NCBI RefSeq assembly: GCF_050948175.1
Contig: NC_135204.1
Coordinates: 7,059,473-7,123,472, forward strand
Direction: 5' to 3'
DNA: 64,000 nucleotides
Source of the DNA: Xylocopa sonorina
Taxonomy: Eukaryota > Arthropoda > Insecta > Hymenoptera > Apidae
A program made the position numbers and the translations under genes. The notes beneath the pieces are model-generated. The model did not search any database and had not been told where the DNA came from. It was given only the letters and a program-made list of their open reading frames with translations. Shown here one piece after another: positions 35,759 through 50,513 of this stretch; within the stretch, counting starts at the first letter, position 1, and each line of letters starts with the position of its first letter.

Positions 35759-38700
35759 ACGAAATTATTCCTCTGACCCGGTTCCCTCGCGATTTCATCC
35801 TCGATACCAGCGAACCCAGAGAACGAGGGCAACGAAGAAGAGACGTCGTTGATTAGACAAGAAATTTGTGGCCATTCATTGGACAATACGTTCCATAATC
35901 CCAACCGCCATCCCAGGGATGCTGTGGCCGCTACGGTCGTGCCCATAACCAGGATATGGCCGCAGCTTGGTAAACGGCGCCAAAACGTATTTCAATCAAA
36001 GTTTCGAACGGCTAATCCCAAACGACTCGAGCAGACGCGAGGACGAGGGGTTCGTGGATCGACCATAAGTCGGCCACTCGAGTCGCTGCTCTCCTTTGAC
36101 GAGAATGCTTCCACGTCGAGAGAGCCAGCCAGCCAACCAGCCTCTCGCGGATGGTAATCTGCGATTATTGTTAAACGGGATCACCTTAGACCTTCGCGCG
36201 CCACGGACGAGGAACCTGGTAACTCGTCGTGGCCATTTTTAGCCAGCCTGAGCCGCGGCTGGAAATTGGCCAGCTCTGGGTGAGATTACAGGGTGCGTTT
36301 TGGGAAGGTCTCCAATGCAAATTTGCGAGGTATCTCGAGAGGGGCCGGGTTTCGGTTTTTAAATTGCTGGGTTAGAGGGGAACATTGTGCTGGCTGCGCG
36401 GTACTCGCGGTAGCTAATGGAGGGCCTTTCATGTTTCTTAAACACGGGTTCGGACGTGGGTACACAGGTTTCATGTAAATTTAACGGTCCCGTAGCCGTC
36501 GTCGGGCATCCCGCGAGGACGTAGTACCGGAAGCTTATCGCCAGCCTCGGATATTCAATTTCATTCGGAATAATGACGAGCAACACGCGTCGATCCGCGT
36601 CGTAGCCGTGAAATGATCGAACCGCCGGACACACTTTTGCTCGCTGCGCACACTCGAGATCGTGTTCGCCAACGATTAATCGATGTTAATCGACCGTTCG
36701 AGAGTAAAATACCGAAATGAACGTCGAGCGCAAAAATTCTGTCCGGCTATCTGGCCACCCATCGACCCATTACCCAATCCACTTAGTATTCAGCGCCTCA
36801 GCGAACCAGCTACCAAGCTCTCGTTTAATCTCACGCACGCGATCCATCGTCTGGTAGAGAAAATATAATACAGAAATCACGTAGCGCACAGTTCCGTCTT
36901 GCAGTGGCGAAAAACCCTGGGACAAGGCAGTAAGGGACGACTGGGAGGTGCTCGATCGCAGGATTTACGACTGGTGAGACCCTGTTCCGGCTGGCCCAGA
37001 TTTAAAGGAATCAGAGTGCAGCTACGACCGATGGGATTGCGTCTGACGATGTCTGAGTGCTCGAGAGATCCGGACGAACATTTTCACTGACAAACGCGAT
37101 TCCACTTCCTGGTTTCAGCTACGATTTCGACGCGCAGGACGCGTCTAGCGCGATCAACGAGAACACTGTACAGCGGCCTCTTTCTTGCTCGTGGAACCGA
37201 GTTCGTAACTTGTTGCGCGGCGAACCAGTCGATTTTTCTTCGCCAAGGCGAACCGCGACCCTTTGATGTCGACGGAATTGAAAAAGAACGAATTTCGGTG
37301 GTGCTGCTGGCCTGGTGGGTCGCTCCGTGCTGGATTCTGGAGTGAATTGATGTTTCAGTGATGATTTTCGAAATTTAAACTACAAGAGTTTTTAATATGA
37401 ACGTAAATTCTCAACGCAGTAGAGAATGTTTTTTCTTGTAGTTTGTGATGCTTCGAAATTAAATTTCTGTAAAGAATCAGAGGCTAGAGAGAGGAATGGC
37501 TGTATTTTGTAGCGAATCGGAGTTCTAAGAATAGAGGGAAGTTGCTGGTACCATCGGAATGGTAAACAGCAACAAATAGTAATAAATTCCGTAACTTGTT
37601 GCTCGCTGAAACTATATTCCATTTCGTGCGGTGGAAGATAGAATCTTCAGTTCTTCGAGCATCCCTGAAACTCGCATTAATTGAATATTCATGAAACTGA
37701 AGATTCTTCCGCAATGAACGTGCATGAGATCCACCTCTCTTGCTCCTCTAACTTACTGCGCCGCGAGATCTTTCAATCTCCTTAGCAAACTAATGATAAA
37801 ACATCGAACGCTGGGGTCGATACACCTCTCATCAACCTTCCAACTCTTTCAACATTTTCGCTTCGCAACTTCACGTTTCTAATTGCTTTAAAAAGGAAAG
37901 CAGCCTCTCGCGTATAAATGCAATTTACTTATAATCGACGAAGTTAAAAGGAGAACCAATCAGACCATTAAAACGAACAAATTTGATTCTCTGAGCCAAT
38001 GATGAAAGCAAAAATTCTGATTCAAAAAATTCTCAGGCAGCCTCGTCAACTCTAACTACAATGCAGATTAGATCGAGTTAAGTAATTCCCTCTTTACTCA
38101 ATTATAAAGGGAGAACAAGAGAATTAAACGTAAGAAAAAATTTGCAAAAAGCATAATTGCTCGTTAACAATTACACGCTTCAGCTCTCGTCGACCACAGT
38201 AACAGCCCCAAACGAAAGTACACAGCATTTTTACCCAGAATCGTGAAAAAATTCATAATTCAAATGCGCGAACGCGAACAGTTCGAGGCTCGATTCCCAC
38301 TCGACAGGACGTGGCGTCCCAAAGAAACTTGTCCTGGCGAAACGTCGCGATTCGCCGAATCCCATCTCCTGGTCGATTATTCCCAAAAGCGATACGTCCT
38401 GGTCTGAGGCCGGCCGATTTCTTCCCGGCCGATCGAAGCCATCTCCGGCGGCCGTTCACGATCGCGCGGCGCGGCCACATTAATAATTTATGTCGTCCGA
38501 CGATGGCACGTCCGCGCAGCCCCCCCTTCGCGTCCTCCTACCCTCGACACGATCAGAAATCGTGAGCGCAGATACGATCGGCTCTCCTCGCGGAAACGCA
38601 AAAGAAACTGCACGGCCAGTGTTTCTTAACCTTTTCACGCGGCGGACTCCTTTTGCCCGCGTTATTCTTCAGCAGGGGTCACGTGTGCCGCGCGGACGCG

Positions 38701-40394
38701 CCGCGAATCGATTTATTTCGCCGCGTTTTGTGCGATCCGGAATAATTCAGCGAGCGAAAAATGTCTGCTACGCTGGAGGATGAGAGGCTGACTATGGGGA
38801 CGGTGCATGAGCGAATAACTATGGAGTCGGATAGAAAATCGGAGGATCGTTGGGTAACCATAGGAGTTCTATGTAATTTTTCAATTTCTTCTTTTGTAGA
38901 GCTCGATATGAATAGTAAAAATTGGGTTAGAATAGATAAACTAACTTTATAGCTTTCTTCTAAGTGTATTTATGTGGTGGAGATGGTACAAACGCGAGTA
39001 ATGGCACTGTTCTTACAAGAAGCAAATATTCAATAAGAAATGACACTGAACTGCAAAGAAGACACTCCATAATATCCAACAACTCCATTGGTACCGCCAC
39101 ATAAATCTACATTACAATGCATAAAACTATAAACTCTAAAATCTCGAAACCAAAGAAATGAGAGACCACTACAAAACACAGTCCACCATTGCAAACTGTC
39201 GTCATTTTCTGCTTTGAGAAACGTTCCAACGAGCACCCCGTGCAAACATAACCGAGTGCAGATGAAGAACCACTGCCGTACGCCGTCTAGTCACGCGCAT
39301 CCCTCGCGATCCCTCGGACCTCGCCTCGAACCACCTCCGTCCCGCCTCGATCCTTCCCACTCCCTTTAAACGAACAGTGGGCTAATAAGGAATTAAGGAC
39401 ACGTGCAAGCCCCTCGTGCTCCTCGAGGAGTCACCTTTCCGTGGAACACGACGGAAGAAACTCGACGTGCAAACTCGCGGAACATTTTTCAGACGCGTGG
39501 CGACGGCCAGGGGTGGGAAAAAGTTTTCCAAGCGGAACTGGGTCGAAGCTGACGTCGCGGGGGAAGGAGGGGAGAAAAAAACGCGCCGATTTTCCCGCGG
39601 ATCATCCCGGATCCCGATCCCAGGCAGAAGAATCAGCCGGGAGCTGGTTCATTGGATTACGTCGCGATGGAAGATCCCGTCGGATGTCGCACGGCTGAGA
39701 GGCTCCCCTGGCGGATTTTTAGGGGTGGTTTTTACGTTTCAGCCGAGAGGATCGAGCAATTTGGCGCAGTTAAATCTCGATATTTTTGTATATAGAAGGA
39801 TCCTTACTTTTGACTTGCGTTGAGTGAGATTTTCTAGCTAGAAGAGTCTAATTAATATTAATAATATTTTATATCTAAAGGATGTTATATAGCGTTGAGA
39901 GAATACTGTAAGAAAATAATGCAAAGCGACATGCGATGCTTGCAGGTTGTAAAGTGTTAATTGTACAATGTCTGGTATGGAGAAAAGAATAAAAGTTCCA
40001 AAAATACACCCAACGAGCTCTAAAAGACACAGACCACGACGAGAGTCTCCTAAAAATTCGAGCCACTCAGCTCTAAAGAAGTCTCTAGCACAATGGCAGC
40101 CTCATAAATATGCCACGCACGCAAACTCCCTACTAACATCCATCAAACACCTCGTCCTACACTGTTTTAAGTATTCTAAACGTGTCAATAAAAATAAATT
40201 AGTCGACGGCTTAAAAGTAAATTCAGACAGCTACCGTAAATCGTGACCGACTACATAAATCGCAGTTCCCCATGAGCGAGAAATCCTGCGGTAGCATAGA
40301 ATTACATCACGCGCATAATTACCATTGACGTCGTTAGCCTGCGGATCCTAACTTAAAATTCTCGACACACAAATGCACTCTGCGTTAATCAAAC

Positions 40395-40418
40395 AAAAAA
40401 AAAAAAAAAAAAAAAAAA
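40395..40418 (+). repeat. Poly(A) run of 24
   Basis: This is the longest homopolymer in the window: 24 A residues after ATCAAAC and before TATTCGCG. A processed retrocopy would end this way, but the 500 bp upstream contain no recognisable gene body and I see no flanking target-site duplication. Confidence 0.92.
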
Positions 40419-41894
40419 TATTCGCGATAAACAAATGAAGATTAAATCGTCAATAATTTTTTCTCACTCGAATAACGCAAAATCTCGCAAAAAGAAATTG
40501 CAATCTTGAAAAACGCGACGAGTTTCGCAGCACCAAAAAAAAGTGAACGTATCAGGGGACGATCGTCGCGAGGAATGCGCGACGCGACCGCGGTCGATTC
40601 GCAGCGGCCACCCCTCGCGCGGCGCGGGTGCAACGGTTCGCGAAACGGGGTAATCGCGTTCGATTTCGGTGCACGCGCGAAAGAGCAGCGGGCTTTGGGC
40701 TGACTGGCCACGCCGATCGGCCGCGATACACACTTTACTTTTTGAAAGCCACGCAGACGACGACAACGAGTTCGAGCGTTCGTAATTAACGTCATCGCCG
40801 CGGGGTGCTCACCCTTTTCGAGCCTGTTCACTCCCTCGACCGTCGACCTTCCGCCAGCCGGGGCAGCGCGGCGCGCACTTTTCCAACGGGGCGCGTCAGC
40901 CATTCCCTGTCAGCGTTGGCTCTCGCTCCAACGGCGTATAATTAGTGTCCTCTGTTTCCCTCCGCCTGGCGGCCGCGTTAATAACGCCGCGGCGACGGCT
41001 CGATCGCGTTTGCGGCTTCGCTTATCCGTTTGAAAACCAGATTCAATTACGACCCCGCGACGGATCGCGCGGAGGTGTCGCGGTTCTCCTCTCTGCGCAC
41101 CCTTCTTTTCGGCGGTTCTTTTGAGCTACGGATCGGAAAAATTGTTGGACAGCTTTGTGCGCTGCTTTTGGGGTGAGTTTCTGTGGTTTTTAGGGTCGTT
41201 GGAGTATGGCATGGGTAGCAAGCGTTTGACAATGAGTTTTGGGGTTTCAATTATTAGGATCCATTGGATAACAGGATTTCTGTTACTCGAGATGATAGAG
41301 GATGAATAGAATACGTGAAATATAAAGTATATATTCACGATGGCTAAGTTCCTCAGTGTGTACTTGACTGGTTTCCTATTACCACCCGTCTGAAAGCAAT
41401 ATTTCAATCTACTAAGGCAGACATGATAACCAAACGATCTAGCAAACATGAAAATCCCTGTTACAAAAGAAATCAAATGTAAATTTGTGCTAAATCAACG
41501 AACCAAGAGATCCAGAAATGAATCAACCACGTTTCACTATCCCTCATCAATCCCCAAAACTAACCACCGAACAATACTCGAACTCCGTCCCTGAAAATTC
41601 TAACCTGAGAATAAACTATCTCCTCCGCGACCAGCCACTAAATCCCAGTGGGTACCAGCCGATTTTCTTCCCTTCAGAGTAAATAATATTTCAATTACAC
41701 CCAGCGCAGCCACCCCTCGGCTCCGTGGGCCAGGGACCGTAGCCAGGAAAATCTCGCGGGCGAGTTATCGCCGCTAGACGCAGGTGTAGGCCGTGAGAGA
41801 AGCCACAGGGCGCGCGCGGAAATGGAAGTTGGCCGACGAGCCGGCGGAGGGTCGAAATAATATTCGTAAATCTTTTCTATAACAGATTCGGCGC

Positions 41895-41912
41895 GGGGGG
41901 TGGTGGTGGTGG
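41895..41912 (+). repeat. G run plus TGG microsatellite
   Basis: Six G residues are followed by four TGG units. The G-rich strand could form a local G-quadruplex-like fold, which is inference only. Confidence 0.85.
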
Positions 41913-44229
41913 ATAGCTGGTTGGCGGGCAGAAGCCAGCGGCGGGGACAAAATAACCGATTATTCGAGAGACCACGTAAGCCAGTAGCCGTGACGGGAAT
42001 TTATTCGCTCGATTCCAACCCAATGCCGTTGACGGTTCTGACTGATAACGGCCACTTTGCACGGGCTTCCCCTATTTTCATAGACAGCCCCCTTCGCCGG
42101 CGTTTGGTATTCCGTCCACGCGAGGGCGCCGGAACCGCCGCAGGACCACCGTCGTGTCGAGTAACGCGAACAACCCCCGCGCCAGCCGTGGCCACGATGC
42201 GCTCGGCAAATACTGGAGAACGTGAATTTAATTCCTGGTACGCGCGACCAGAATCGATCGGCTGCTAGCTATCGCTGGACCAGGATGCTCGCGGTTCTCC
42301 AGCACCGCCATTATTCGCGAGACAGGGTCTGGTCGTCTCGCGACACAACGGTGGGGATAAAAATATTTTGCATATTCCATTTCGATCGAAATTTCGAACG
42401 TAAATTTGTCAATGTGTGAAATGTATATAAGAGGTGGATTCAGTTGGAGTAATATTCTTTTGTGATGGATATAAAGTGTGTATCAATGGCTCAGGTGTCT
42501 TCGTTCGATGGTTTCTGTAGTATATTTATCAGAGGGGTTGAAGAGCTGCGACAGTTTATGTAGATTCGACAACTTGAAGGCGGCACAGTCAATTATCCTG
42601 GGAATGCGACACTGGGTCAAGTTTGAAAAGGAACGAGTGTAAAGCGACGCGTCTTAATCCTGATGCAACCCCAGGAACAGCCTCCAGCCATAAATCAGCA
42701 CCGCCTGTCAAGCCTAACGATTTCCCTCGTTCCGAAGATTGGACGCAAGGAGGCAAAACTTCCTGGTGACGGTTGGTCTCTCAATTTTCGGCTGCCACAA
42801 ACATTCGCCGGTGCCCAGACACACAATGTGTCTGCCTCGAGCCCGTTTATTGCGGATCGCGCGAAAGGGACGCGCGCGGCTTGGCATTCATTAGCGTTTT
42901 TGGCAGCCAGTCGTTGGCCCCGGACCAGCGCCGTTTACTATTTCGCCTGGCACTCGCCCGCCACCCTCTCGCCGTTTCTGTCCTCGTCCCTCTCGCGATT
43001 CAGAGCCATCGAGCTTCCTCTACCTGTCCACCGTCGTCTCGCTCCGCTCCACGGCTGGTTTAATTGCGCCACGGCCGGCGAAAGTTGCGCGGATAACGCG
43101 GGGAAAATTGCTGACAAACTGCGGAACTTCGCAGTCGTCGAACGACGCTCTCGCGTCCTCGTAACGCTAACTTTATTTACGGTCCCGCGAAAAAGATTTA
43201 ATAAAACCAGCCGCCCACCCTCGCGGGAGCAGGTTACGCGCGAAATTTCAATCCGCGCTTCGAGCCCGCTGCGAGAGAATACTTTTCACGGTCAACGGCC
43301 ACCCGGTACATCTCAGCACCCTGGTTTTATTAAGGCATCGAGGCGAAGGTACGAGTCGGGAGCTGGGACGTTTTTGCCGCAGTGGAATTCCACGAAAATG
43401 GGTTTTGCAGGCGAAGTGTCGCGTTTGTTGCATCGAGGGTGGAATTAGCAGGGTAGAATTCCAAGGTGCTCGAGTGAACTTTCGAGGAGGAGTGTTTCGC
43501 TCGTTTTGGATGAATTCATTGACGATAAACAATTTTTGTAAATTTTAACGAAGAAATATTATTGGTTCTTCGTTGAGAAAACATGCACAAATCAAAGGAT
43601 TGATTTTCATGTAACGTTATATCCAACATGAGTAATGCTAGATTGTGTAACGTCGATAAAGAAAGTCTTTAAGCCCATACTTCCACTCCATGGACAGGAT
43701 ATTACTTAATCAATTAAAAACCGCAGCTACTGTGCAACGATCCGTAACGAGAACACAGCGAAACCTCGTAACGCTGAGCATTAGCGAAAGATAGAGATCT
43801 GCACGATCAGAAGGCGACAGCCAATCTAGTAACGTTGTTCAAAGCGTGACGAAAGCTTCGAAACGACCTCCCAGCGAATCGAATCGCCGTTTAATCCCCG
43901 TGGAAAGAGTACACGCGAAGAAAATAATTTATTAACGCGTGATTATCCCCATTGTACAAATGGATTCCAGGGAGAAACCGCGCGTCACCCGACGCTTAAC
44001 GCGGAGGCGGACGGGGTGGCGTAAAAAAGCTTCCGCGGTCGCCAGGAGGGTGGCGCGCCGCAGGGCAGGTGCTAATTGTCCCGACTGCCCCAGTGGAGAA
44101 CGAACGGGACGAAGAAATCGCCAGGAGAAGCTGGCGTGTCGCATGATTTGCGAAGACTTTTATCGCCCTCAGTGAGAAACGCAGATGCTGTTCGACGATA
44201 CGTGGCGGCATATTCGTGGCCAACGCACT

Positions 44230-44274
44230 GGAGAGAAAGAAAGAGAGATGTGAAAAGAAGGAAAGAAAGGGGAT
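44230..44274 (+). repeat. Interrupted polypurine tract (GA-rich)
   Basis: GGAGAGAAAGAAAGAGAGA is followed by AAAAGAAGGAAAGAAAGGGG, interrupted by TGTG. It faces a CT-rich tract about 110 bp downstream (44385-44412), so the two can pair as an imperfect inverted repeat. Confidence 0.85.
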
Positions 44275-44384
44275 GATCGATCCGCGGTGCCCTTCGAACC
44301 ACCCAACGCCACCCACTCGTGTTTCTGCGTTCACGCAGCCAAGCATCCGTATCCGAGGGGTTAGCCAGACCACGGTTCGATGAC

Positions 44385-44412
44385 TTTTCTCTCTCTCTCT
44401 CTTTCTCTCTCC
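44385..44412 (+). repeat. CT microsatellite tract
   Basis: TTTTCTCTCTCTCTCTCTTT continuing as CTCTCTCC. A pyrimidine tract complementary in type to the purine tract at 44230-44274. Confidence 0.9.
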
Positions 44413-44678
44413 TTTTACTCTCTCACTGCTTCCGTGTAAGGGCACGCTTGGCTATGAAATCAATCATGTTCGCCAGAGTTTATGTTCCACGCGGAACTGC
44501 GATTGTCAAGTAATCGAAATATTCGAGGTTGGATGTATTTTTAGCCGCGAGAGGTTTCAATTTTGCGAGAGAAATCATTTTTGGTGGGTACGATCGTGGG
44601 TTTTAGGGTGGATGTATATCGTGCGCAGTTATGAAGGGTTTTCCTTGGAAGTTTCGAAGGCGGCCTGTGGTCCCATTT

Positions 44679-44689
44679 GGGGGGGGGGG
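44679..44689 (+). repeat. Poly(G) run of 11
   Basis: Eleven consecutive G residues in a GT-rich strand. G runs of this length are rare compared with A runs. It may be an assembly-sensitive site or a structured site. Confidence 0.9.
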
Positions 44690-47600
44690 TGGTTTCGGGT
44701 GATTTGCGAGGGCTTGCGTAGCTTTGAGGTGCAGTTACACCGACCAGCGAAAGGTGATGAATGGAAGTTTCCCTCTAATTGTTGCAAATGGTGGATTTAC
44801 TGGTGTGTGAAGTAGTTCCTCGAGTTAATTGTGGAACCGTGGAACGGGTCAGCCGCTAGTTTAGATGGTTAATTTCTGCTGCCATATTTTATCGCGCGAA
44901 TCTGCTATTATTAAACTGCTATACATAACGAACGAACTTACTGTTAATAATTAAACGATAATTAATGCATCGAGCAAATAAACCCTCCTCCAACCTGAAA
45001 TACTTCCACTCGAGTCTCTCCTTCATTTTTTACATAAACTTCCACCGTTTAAGTCTCATATAATCAAGTAAGCGACTAATCACTCAAACATCGACTCGAT
45101 TATCGTTACGATCAAATATCGAAAGGTCTTTCTCGTAATTAAAGTAACGAATATCACCGTTTGGTCGTTAAAATGAATTACAGATCGCGCGAAATATCCT
45201 TCAGGGAGGAACAACCGTCGAGCGAGACTTTTTCCCTCGAAACACGTTGCGCAGAATAGGGTTTCGTGCAGGTTGCTCGTTTCACGAGGCGCGACGAACA
45301 CCTTACGAGCCGACGACACGAGAAACGCGCAATTTCTCGACGGAAAGACGACGTGATCGTGTCCTATCGATCCTATGGATCTTCGTGTTCCACGGTTTAT
45401 CGCGGCTGATTCTGGAATTTATACACGCGCCGGTAATTGTGATTTGCTGGCCCTGCCACGTGAGAACTCACCCGGAATTATCCGTGAAACCGGAATCCGT
45501 GCTTCGACATCGATACTTTTCCTACACTCTTTCGCCTCTTCGAATAGAAAAAGAAGAATTGTTTAAGCGAACGATCCAATGCGAAGCTGATTTAAGACGA
45601 AACGAGGAGCAGAAATTGAAAATCGAAATTACGATATTTCGAAGACGTGTTTCGTAGTATTTGAAAAGCGTGTGAATAAATTTTTTCTTGGTAAAACCAG
45701 AAATTTGGACACTCGAAATCGAAACTCTTCCAGTGGCATAAGTTCAGCCTCGTTAAAATTCGATTTGAGAGCTGTACTCCGCCAGTTTCGATCGCACTCT
45801 AAACGGTTTTTTTCAATCTGTCCCAATCTCGTTGGATAAATTGGCTATCCAGGGAAACTTATTTAAGACTCGTCAGCCCGGGCTATTAGGATGGGTCACG
45901 TTAATAAAAAAAAGCAGGACCCTCTCGACGAGAATAATTCAAGTGTAATTGAGCGGAAATCGAAAACCTATCGGAATAATTAGTAACCAGACCAGTCTGA
46001 ACGCTAATCAATTGTTCCAAATTATTCCCCATTCGTTTGAAAGCTTCAATTTTTCACATCGCACTTACATTTACCTAATTTATTCAACTCTCTAATTACG
46101 ATTCTCTATTTCTTATTGCACTTCAAATTTCAAAGAATAAGGATAATCCATCACGAGACAAGCAGAGAAAACGATCTCGTTTCACAAATTTCTCGCAGAA
46201 ATATCGACATTATCGATAGATCAAGAGCTTTCAAGTAGAGAACACGTAGTAGTAATAAGATTCGTCTGGAACCTTGCGATTCATACGCAACCGTTGTGAA
46301 TCAAATTGCTGCGCGGGTACCAAGCGGCGTCTCTCATCTGAATGTCCTCGTCTCTTGCGTAGCGGGCGCAATAACGAGGCAAAATGGCCGTGAGAAATGC
46401 GGTCGCGTGGCTGTTGGACGGGGCCCAACGACGATGAATTATCGGGAATCCGGGACGTTAAATTTTCCGGCGGACGCCTGTGGGAAAGCCGGGCGGCGAG
46501 CAATTGATCGCGCGACAAAAACGGACCGACGGATTCGCGGAAGACTCGCGAATGACTCTCGAAGATCGTTTCCATATCCACAGAGAACTGCGTTCGAAAA
46601 TAACGAACGATCAGCTTCCATCGTGCGTGAATATCGCGTGCATCGATCTGACAAGACGAGCATGAAGTTTACGAAAGAATTTTGTGTCAATGATCGTTCG
46701 AATTCTGTAGAGAAGCGTTGGTTGGTCAACGATGGCGAGAGAAGAGGGTGCGTGCGACTAGGGGTGGTTGAAAGTCATCCTCGACGCAAGAAACGCGGCT
46801 CACGTATGAAATTAGAGTCGATGGCTGACGGAATTCCACGTTGATGGCAACTGCCAGCCTTAACGAGCCATAATACGCGAGGGCGAGCTCAACAGACGCG
46901 TTCGCAGCGGTCGTTTGGACAAGGAACGGCGAACTGGACCGATCGCAGCGCGTCCTTCGCTGGCGTTCCTCTTTTTCGAGGACGCGAGCGGGCATACTTC
47001 ACCAAGCGTAGCTTTTTTCGTTCTTTTAATTACATTCGACGGGAGATTGGAGTGGAAATATTGGGAAACGCGTTGTACACTGTGGCTCAGGAAACGCGAG
47101 TAATCCTCCTCCGCTGCGGATAAAAAAGCGCTGCCTCTGAAATGAATACCAGCGGAAGGAGGACGAAATTTTTGACGAGCGGGTGTTAAAAAATATTTTC
47201 CAGATACGAATACAATGGACGTGGTTGTGCTTCTCTGGGTCTCGCGTTTCGCGTTCGTTATTTCGTGCTTTTCTTCCTGTAAAACTTGACGCGAATGTAT
47301 GTTTCTCTTTTTTTTTTGTTTCTTTGATACGAAAGTGATGGCTCGATGCGACAAAGAACGACGAATTCATTATTCATTATACCTCGAGCCTCTCTTTCCT
47401 TCGTGTTAAAGAAAAGAGATAAAAACCGGGAAACCCGGTCTTAATGCGCGGCGGAATGGCGAATTTATGAATCGCCTTATACACAGAAGATTGCGGGATT
47501 TAACACGACGGACCTAGTTAGAAAGACGTAAAAAGTGGGCGGAAAGTTCGCGTGAATTGGAGACAGGGAAAGAGCAGAGAAGTTTAATGAGCAGAGGGAT

Positions 47601-50513
47601 GAATTCTTGCTCTTTACGCTCCGCGCCGTCCTCATCGCAAAACACTTCATGATATTTGAGCAAGAAGTATCGTAAAATAGTTACCCGCGGCTGAAGAAAA
47701 GGCAAGGGTGTAGAACTTTCATAGCAGGAACAGGAACACCAAAGTTTTTCTTGGATCTACCGAAGAAAAACTGCTCGAACTTCCTGGTGCTTCAGCAATG
47801 AGGAATACGAAAATTTCTGGGCTCTGCCTCTGACAGAAGAATATCGAGGCTCCAGGCGGAATACTTCTGACAGGGATTTGTTAAACCACCGTGGATCATC
47901 TTTGGCTAACCTAATCTGTATCCTACAACATTCTTCCTTTAAAAACTATGCAACTAAATAAATAAATTAAACACGTGTGACTAAGAAATTTAGGATTTTC
48001 CAGAGTTCAAAAGCCAATGATTTCACAAATCCAAAAAATTTCTCCTCACTGTAATATTCTAATTTGAAACTTCCTGTGTAGCATTTCTATTCTAATACCA
48101 CTGCTTCTATTACGATTTCAAGTTCACCAAATCCTACTCCACATGAAATCCACCCGAATACCTCCAAAAACTACCACAAAACTCCAAATTTAAAACCTCG
48201 CAAAATAATCTAGAATAAGTCTTAAACAAAAAATATGTCACAACGAATCGTTAGAGTCTGGATCAAAGAAAACAGAATAACGCTCGAATCGAATATCGAC
48301 ATCTCCACGAACCTCCCGTCCGCTTTTTCACTCGAGCCCAAGATGCGACTCAGGCAAGCGAGGGCACCCTGAAGAAGGGATCCTCAGCAAACAGAGCCAC
48401 TTCCCGTCAATAACGCAATTCTCGTTAAACGAGCCTTAAAAAGAGCTCGATATTATATACGTCTCGATCTCAACGGTCCCACCCCTGCGTCCTAACAACC
48501 TCATTGATCCCAGCGACCTTATTGCGAGCAGATCGTTCGCGATTTTCCTGCGACGCGATATAGACAGGCCTTGGCTACAATGGGAGAATCTATTTAATCC
48601 CTGACGAGGAATTCAAGGAATCCGATTAGCGATAAAAAGCTCGCCTCAAGCGACCGGAAGGGGACGACAGCGTCTCGGTTAAGGGGACAGTCCCTGCCAA
48701 TGAGGAGGAGAGCGAAACGCGACAGGACGCGGACCACGTTGCCCAAACGAATGTGTTTGGTAACGAAACGTCACCGCGGATGATGGATGACACGCTAATC
48801 GTTCGTATTTACGCGCCTCCTGGTCCCAGCGTTCGCCTCGGCTAGGAATAGACCGCAGGCGTGTACGACGTGAAAAATTCAGCCTGGCTGACTCTTCGGT
48901 TTTCGTTGGACACGACTGGACCCCCCTACTGGCGTTTTGTCGATATTCGTTCGGTGCTCGACTCGGCTAGCCGCGGTTAGACGAGCTGGAAAAGTGAGGT
49001 CAGGTAGAGAGCTGTGATTGTGGATGCTGATAGGCCCTTGACAAGATACACGTTTCACGTCCGACTGTAGTAGGCTCTGAATCGTAACACGAGCATCCAC
49101 GTGGTAAGATTGTACGTATAAATTGCTTGAAGAAACCATTAATTCGAGGAGAAGTAGTTACTCGAAACGGAAGAAATGATTGAAGAGACAGTAAAAGAAT
49201 AAATGTATGAACGTACCAAAGATGACGCATGAATGTCGAGACTTACCTGAAACAAACGGAAAAGAGAACGATTAGTATCGAGTCGAGCAAAGCAATGGGA
49301 AACTTAAATAAGCGAGGGCGTCGAATAAATCATAACGAGAGTAAACACGAGTCGATGGCGAGGGGGCGAGTAACAGATTCGAAATATAAATTATGCGAAG
49401 ACCAGAGCAGCGACGCGTCAAGCGTCCATATTAGGGGCGAGAACTTGGGACCAGTAATACAAGTTACACGCGCGAGTCTAGTCGACGGTCCTAGTCCCAA
49501 ACCGCCCTGACCCACCTGGGTAGACGACCTGCAGGTACCTCTACGAGAAACGACCTGACAGCGACATTTAAACAGGGTGCACCAGCAACACGCGTGGCTA
49601 ACGAAGAACAAGAAAATCCCGTAGGGAGATTGACAGGGGGTTCGCGTTACATCGCTCGATGGAAGAAAAATGGTCGCTGGCCCCTGGCCTGGCATTAATC
49701 GAGCCTCGACTTAAACAGTGCTCGCGACGCGACATTAATCATTCAAAAATGTTGCTCGTTACACCCGTGACGGCGTCGACCACGCGGTGGCAACTGGAGA
49801 ACGCGGCTGCGAGAGAGGGAGCGACGCGAGCCACTTTTTTAGAGAGCTCGTTAGAGCCGCGTTACTTGGAATCGATGCTCGCTGCTGTTCGCAGAGGGTG
49901 TCGTTGGGCTGCTTCGCGGAACCGTGGCTCTGACATTCTCCCTGCACGCTTTCGTAGTCTTCAATCTCTCGCATTCTCACAATATTTCAATCATTATCTT
50001 TTATATTTATACGATTTTATATCACAACTTGCTGCTCTGAGTATGCAATTTTCATGGAACACGCAGTGCGAATTGATCGCGTTTTACGAAAGGCTCGACA
50101 GTGGCTATGGAGAATCGCTGCGTCGCGTGAAAAAAAATTGATTTCCGCGCGCAATCCCGGTGCGTTTCGCGCGATAGGAAAGGGATCGTTGCGCGCACGG
50201 GGGCATCGAGAGGGCAGAAACGCGAAATTCCGTCGAATTGGCCAAGTTCTCTGTGCAGCCAGGCGCAACTGGTCGACAAAGCGTTGACGAATTGCTGGCT
50301 GGCGAGTTTCCCCCGTCGAAAAACCCGTAGGAAGGCATCGTCCCCTCGCGATCAACGATGCGTGCCGTCTCCTCGCGGCCCGCGCCCGGCTCCCGATGCT
50401 TTTGATCGATCGTCTCGTATTTATTTATATTCCATCGAACGGCCGCACCTGGTGCCATTAGCTGTTTCTCATTCGCCGCGCGATCGGCCACGGGGTGGTG
50501 GAGAAAAAAAATT

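Larger units (their letters stand above)
35759..44229. other. Long noncoding stretch with scattered simple repeats
   Basis: It includes a short GCCAGCCAGCCAACCAGCC run at 36124-36142, AC-rich + strand at about 39010-39350 and 41390-41720, GT-rich + strand at about 41085-41250, and CpG-rich patches at about 38300-38730 and 40550-41050. The longest open frame of the window (261 codons, 42663-43448 +) lies here; it has no signal peptide, membrane segment or known domain, and Arg/Ser/Ala-rich composition as expected from CpG-rich DNA. A 94-codon frame runs against it. Confidence 0.5.

Noticed and set aside
40395..40418. Poly(A) of 24 as the tail of a retrotransposed copy
   Set aside because: No gene body or target-site duplication could be seen around it.
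42663..43448. 261-codon open frame on +, the longest in the window
   Set aside because: No recognisable domain, signal peptide or membrane segment. Its Arg/Ser/Ala-rich composition follows from CpG-rich DNA, and it has competing frames on both strands.
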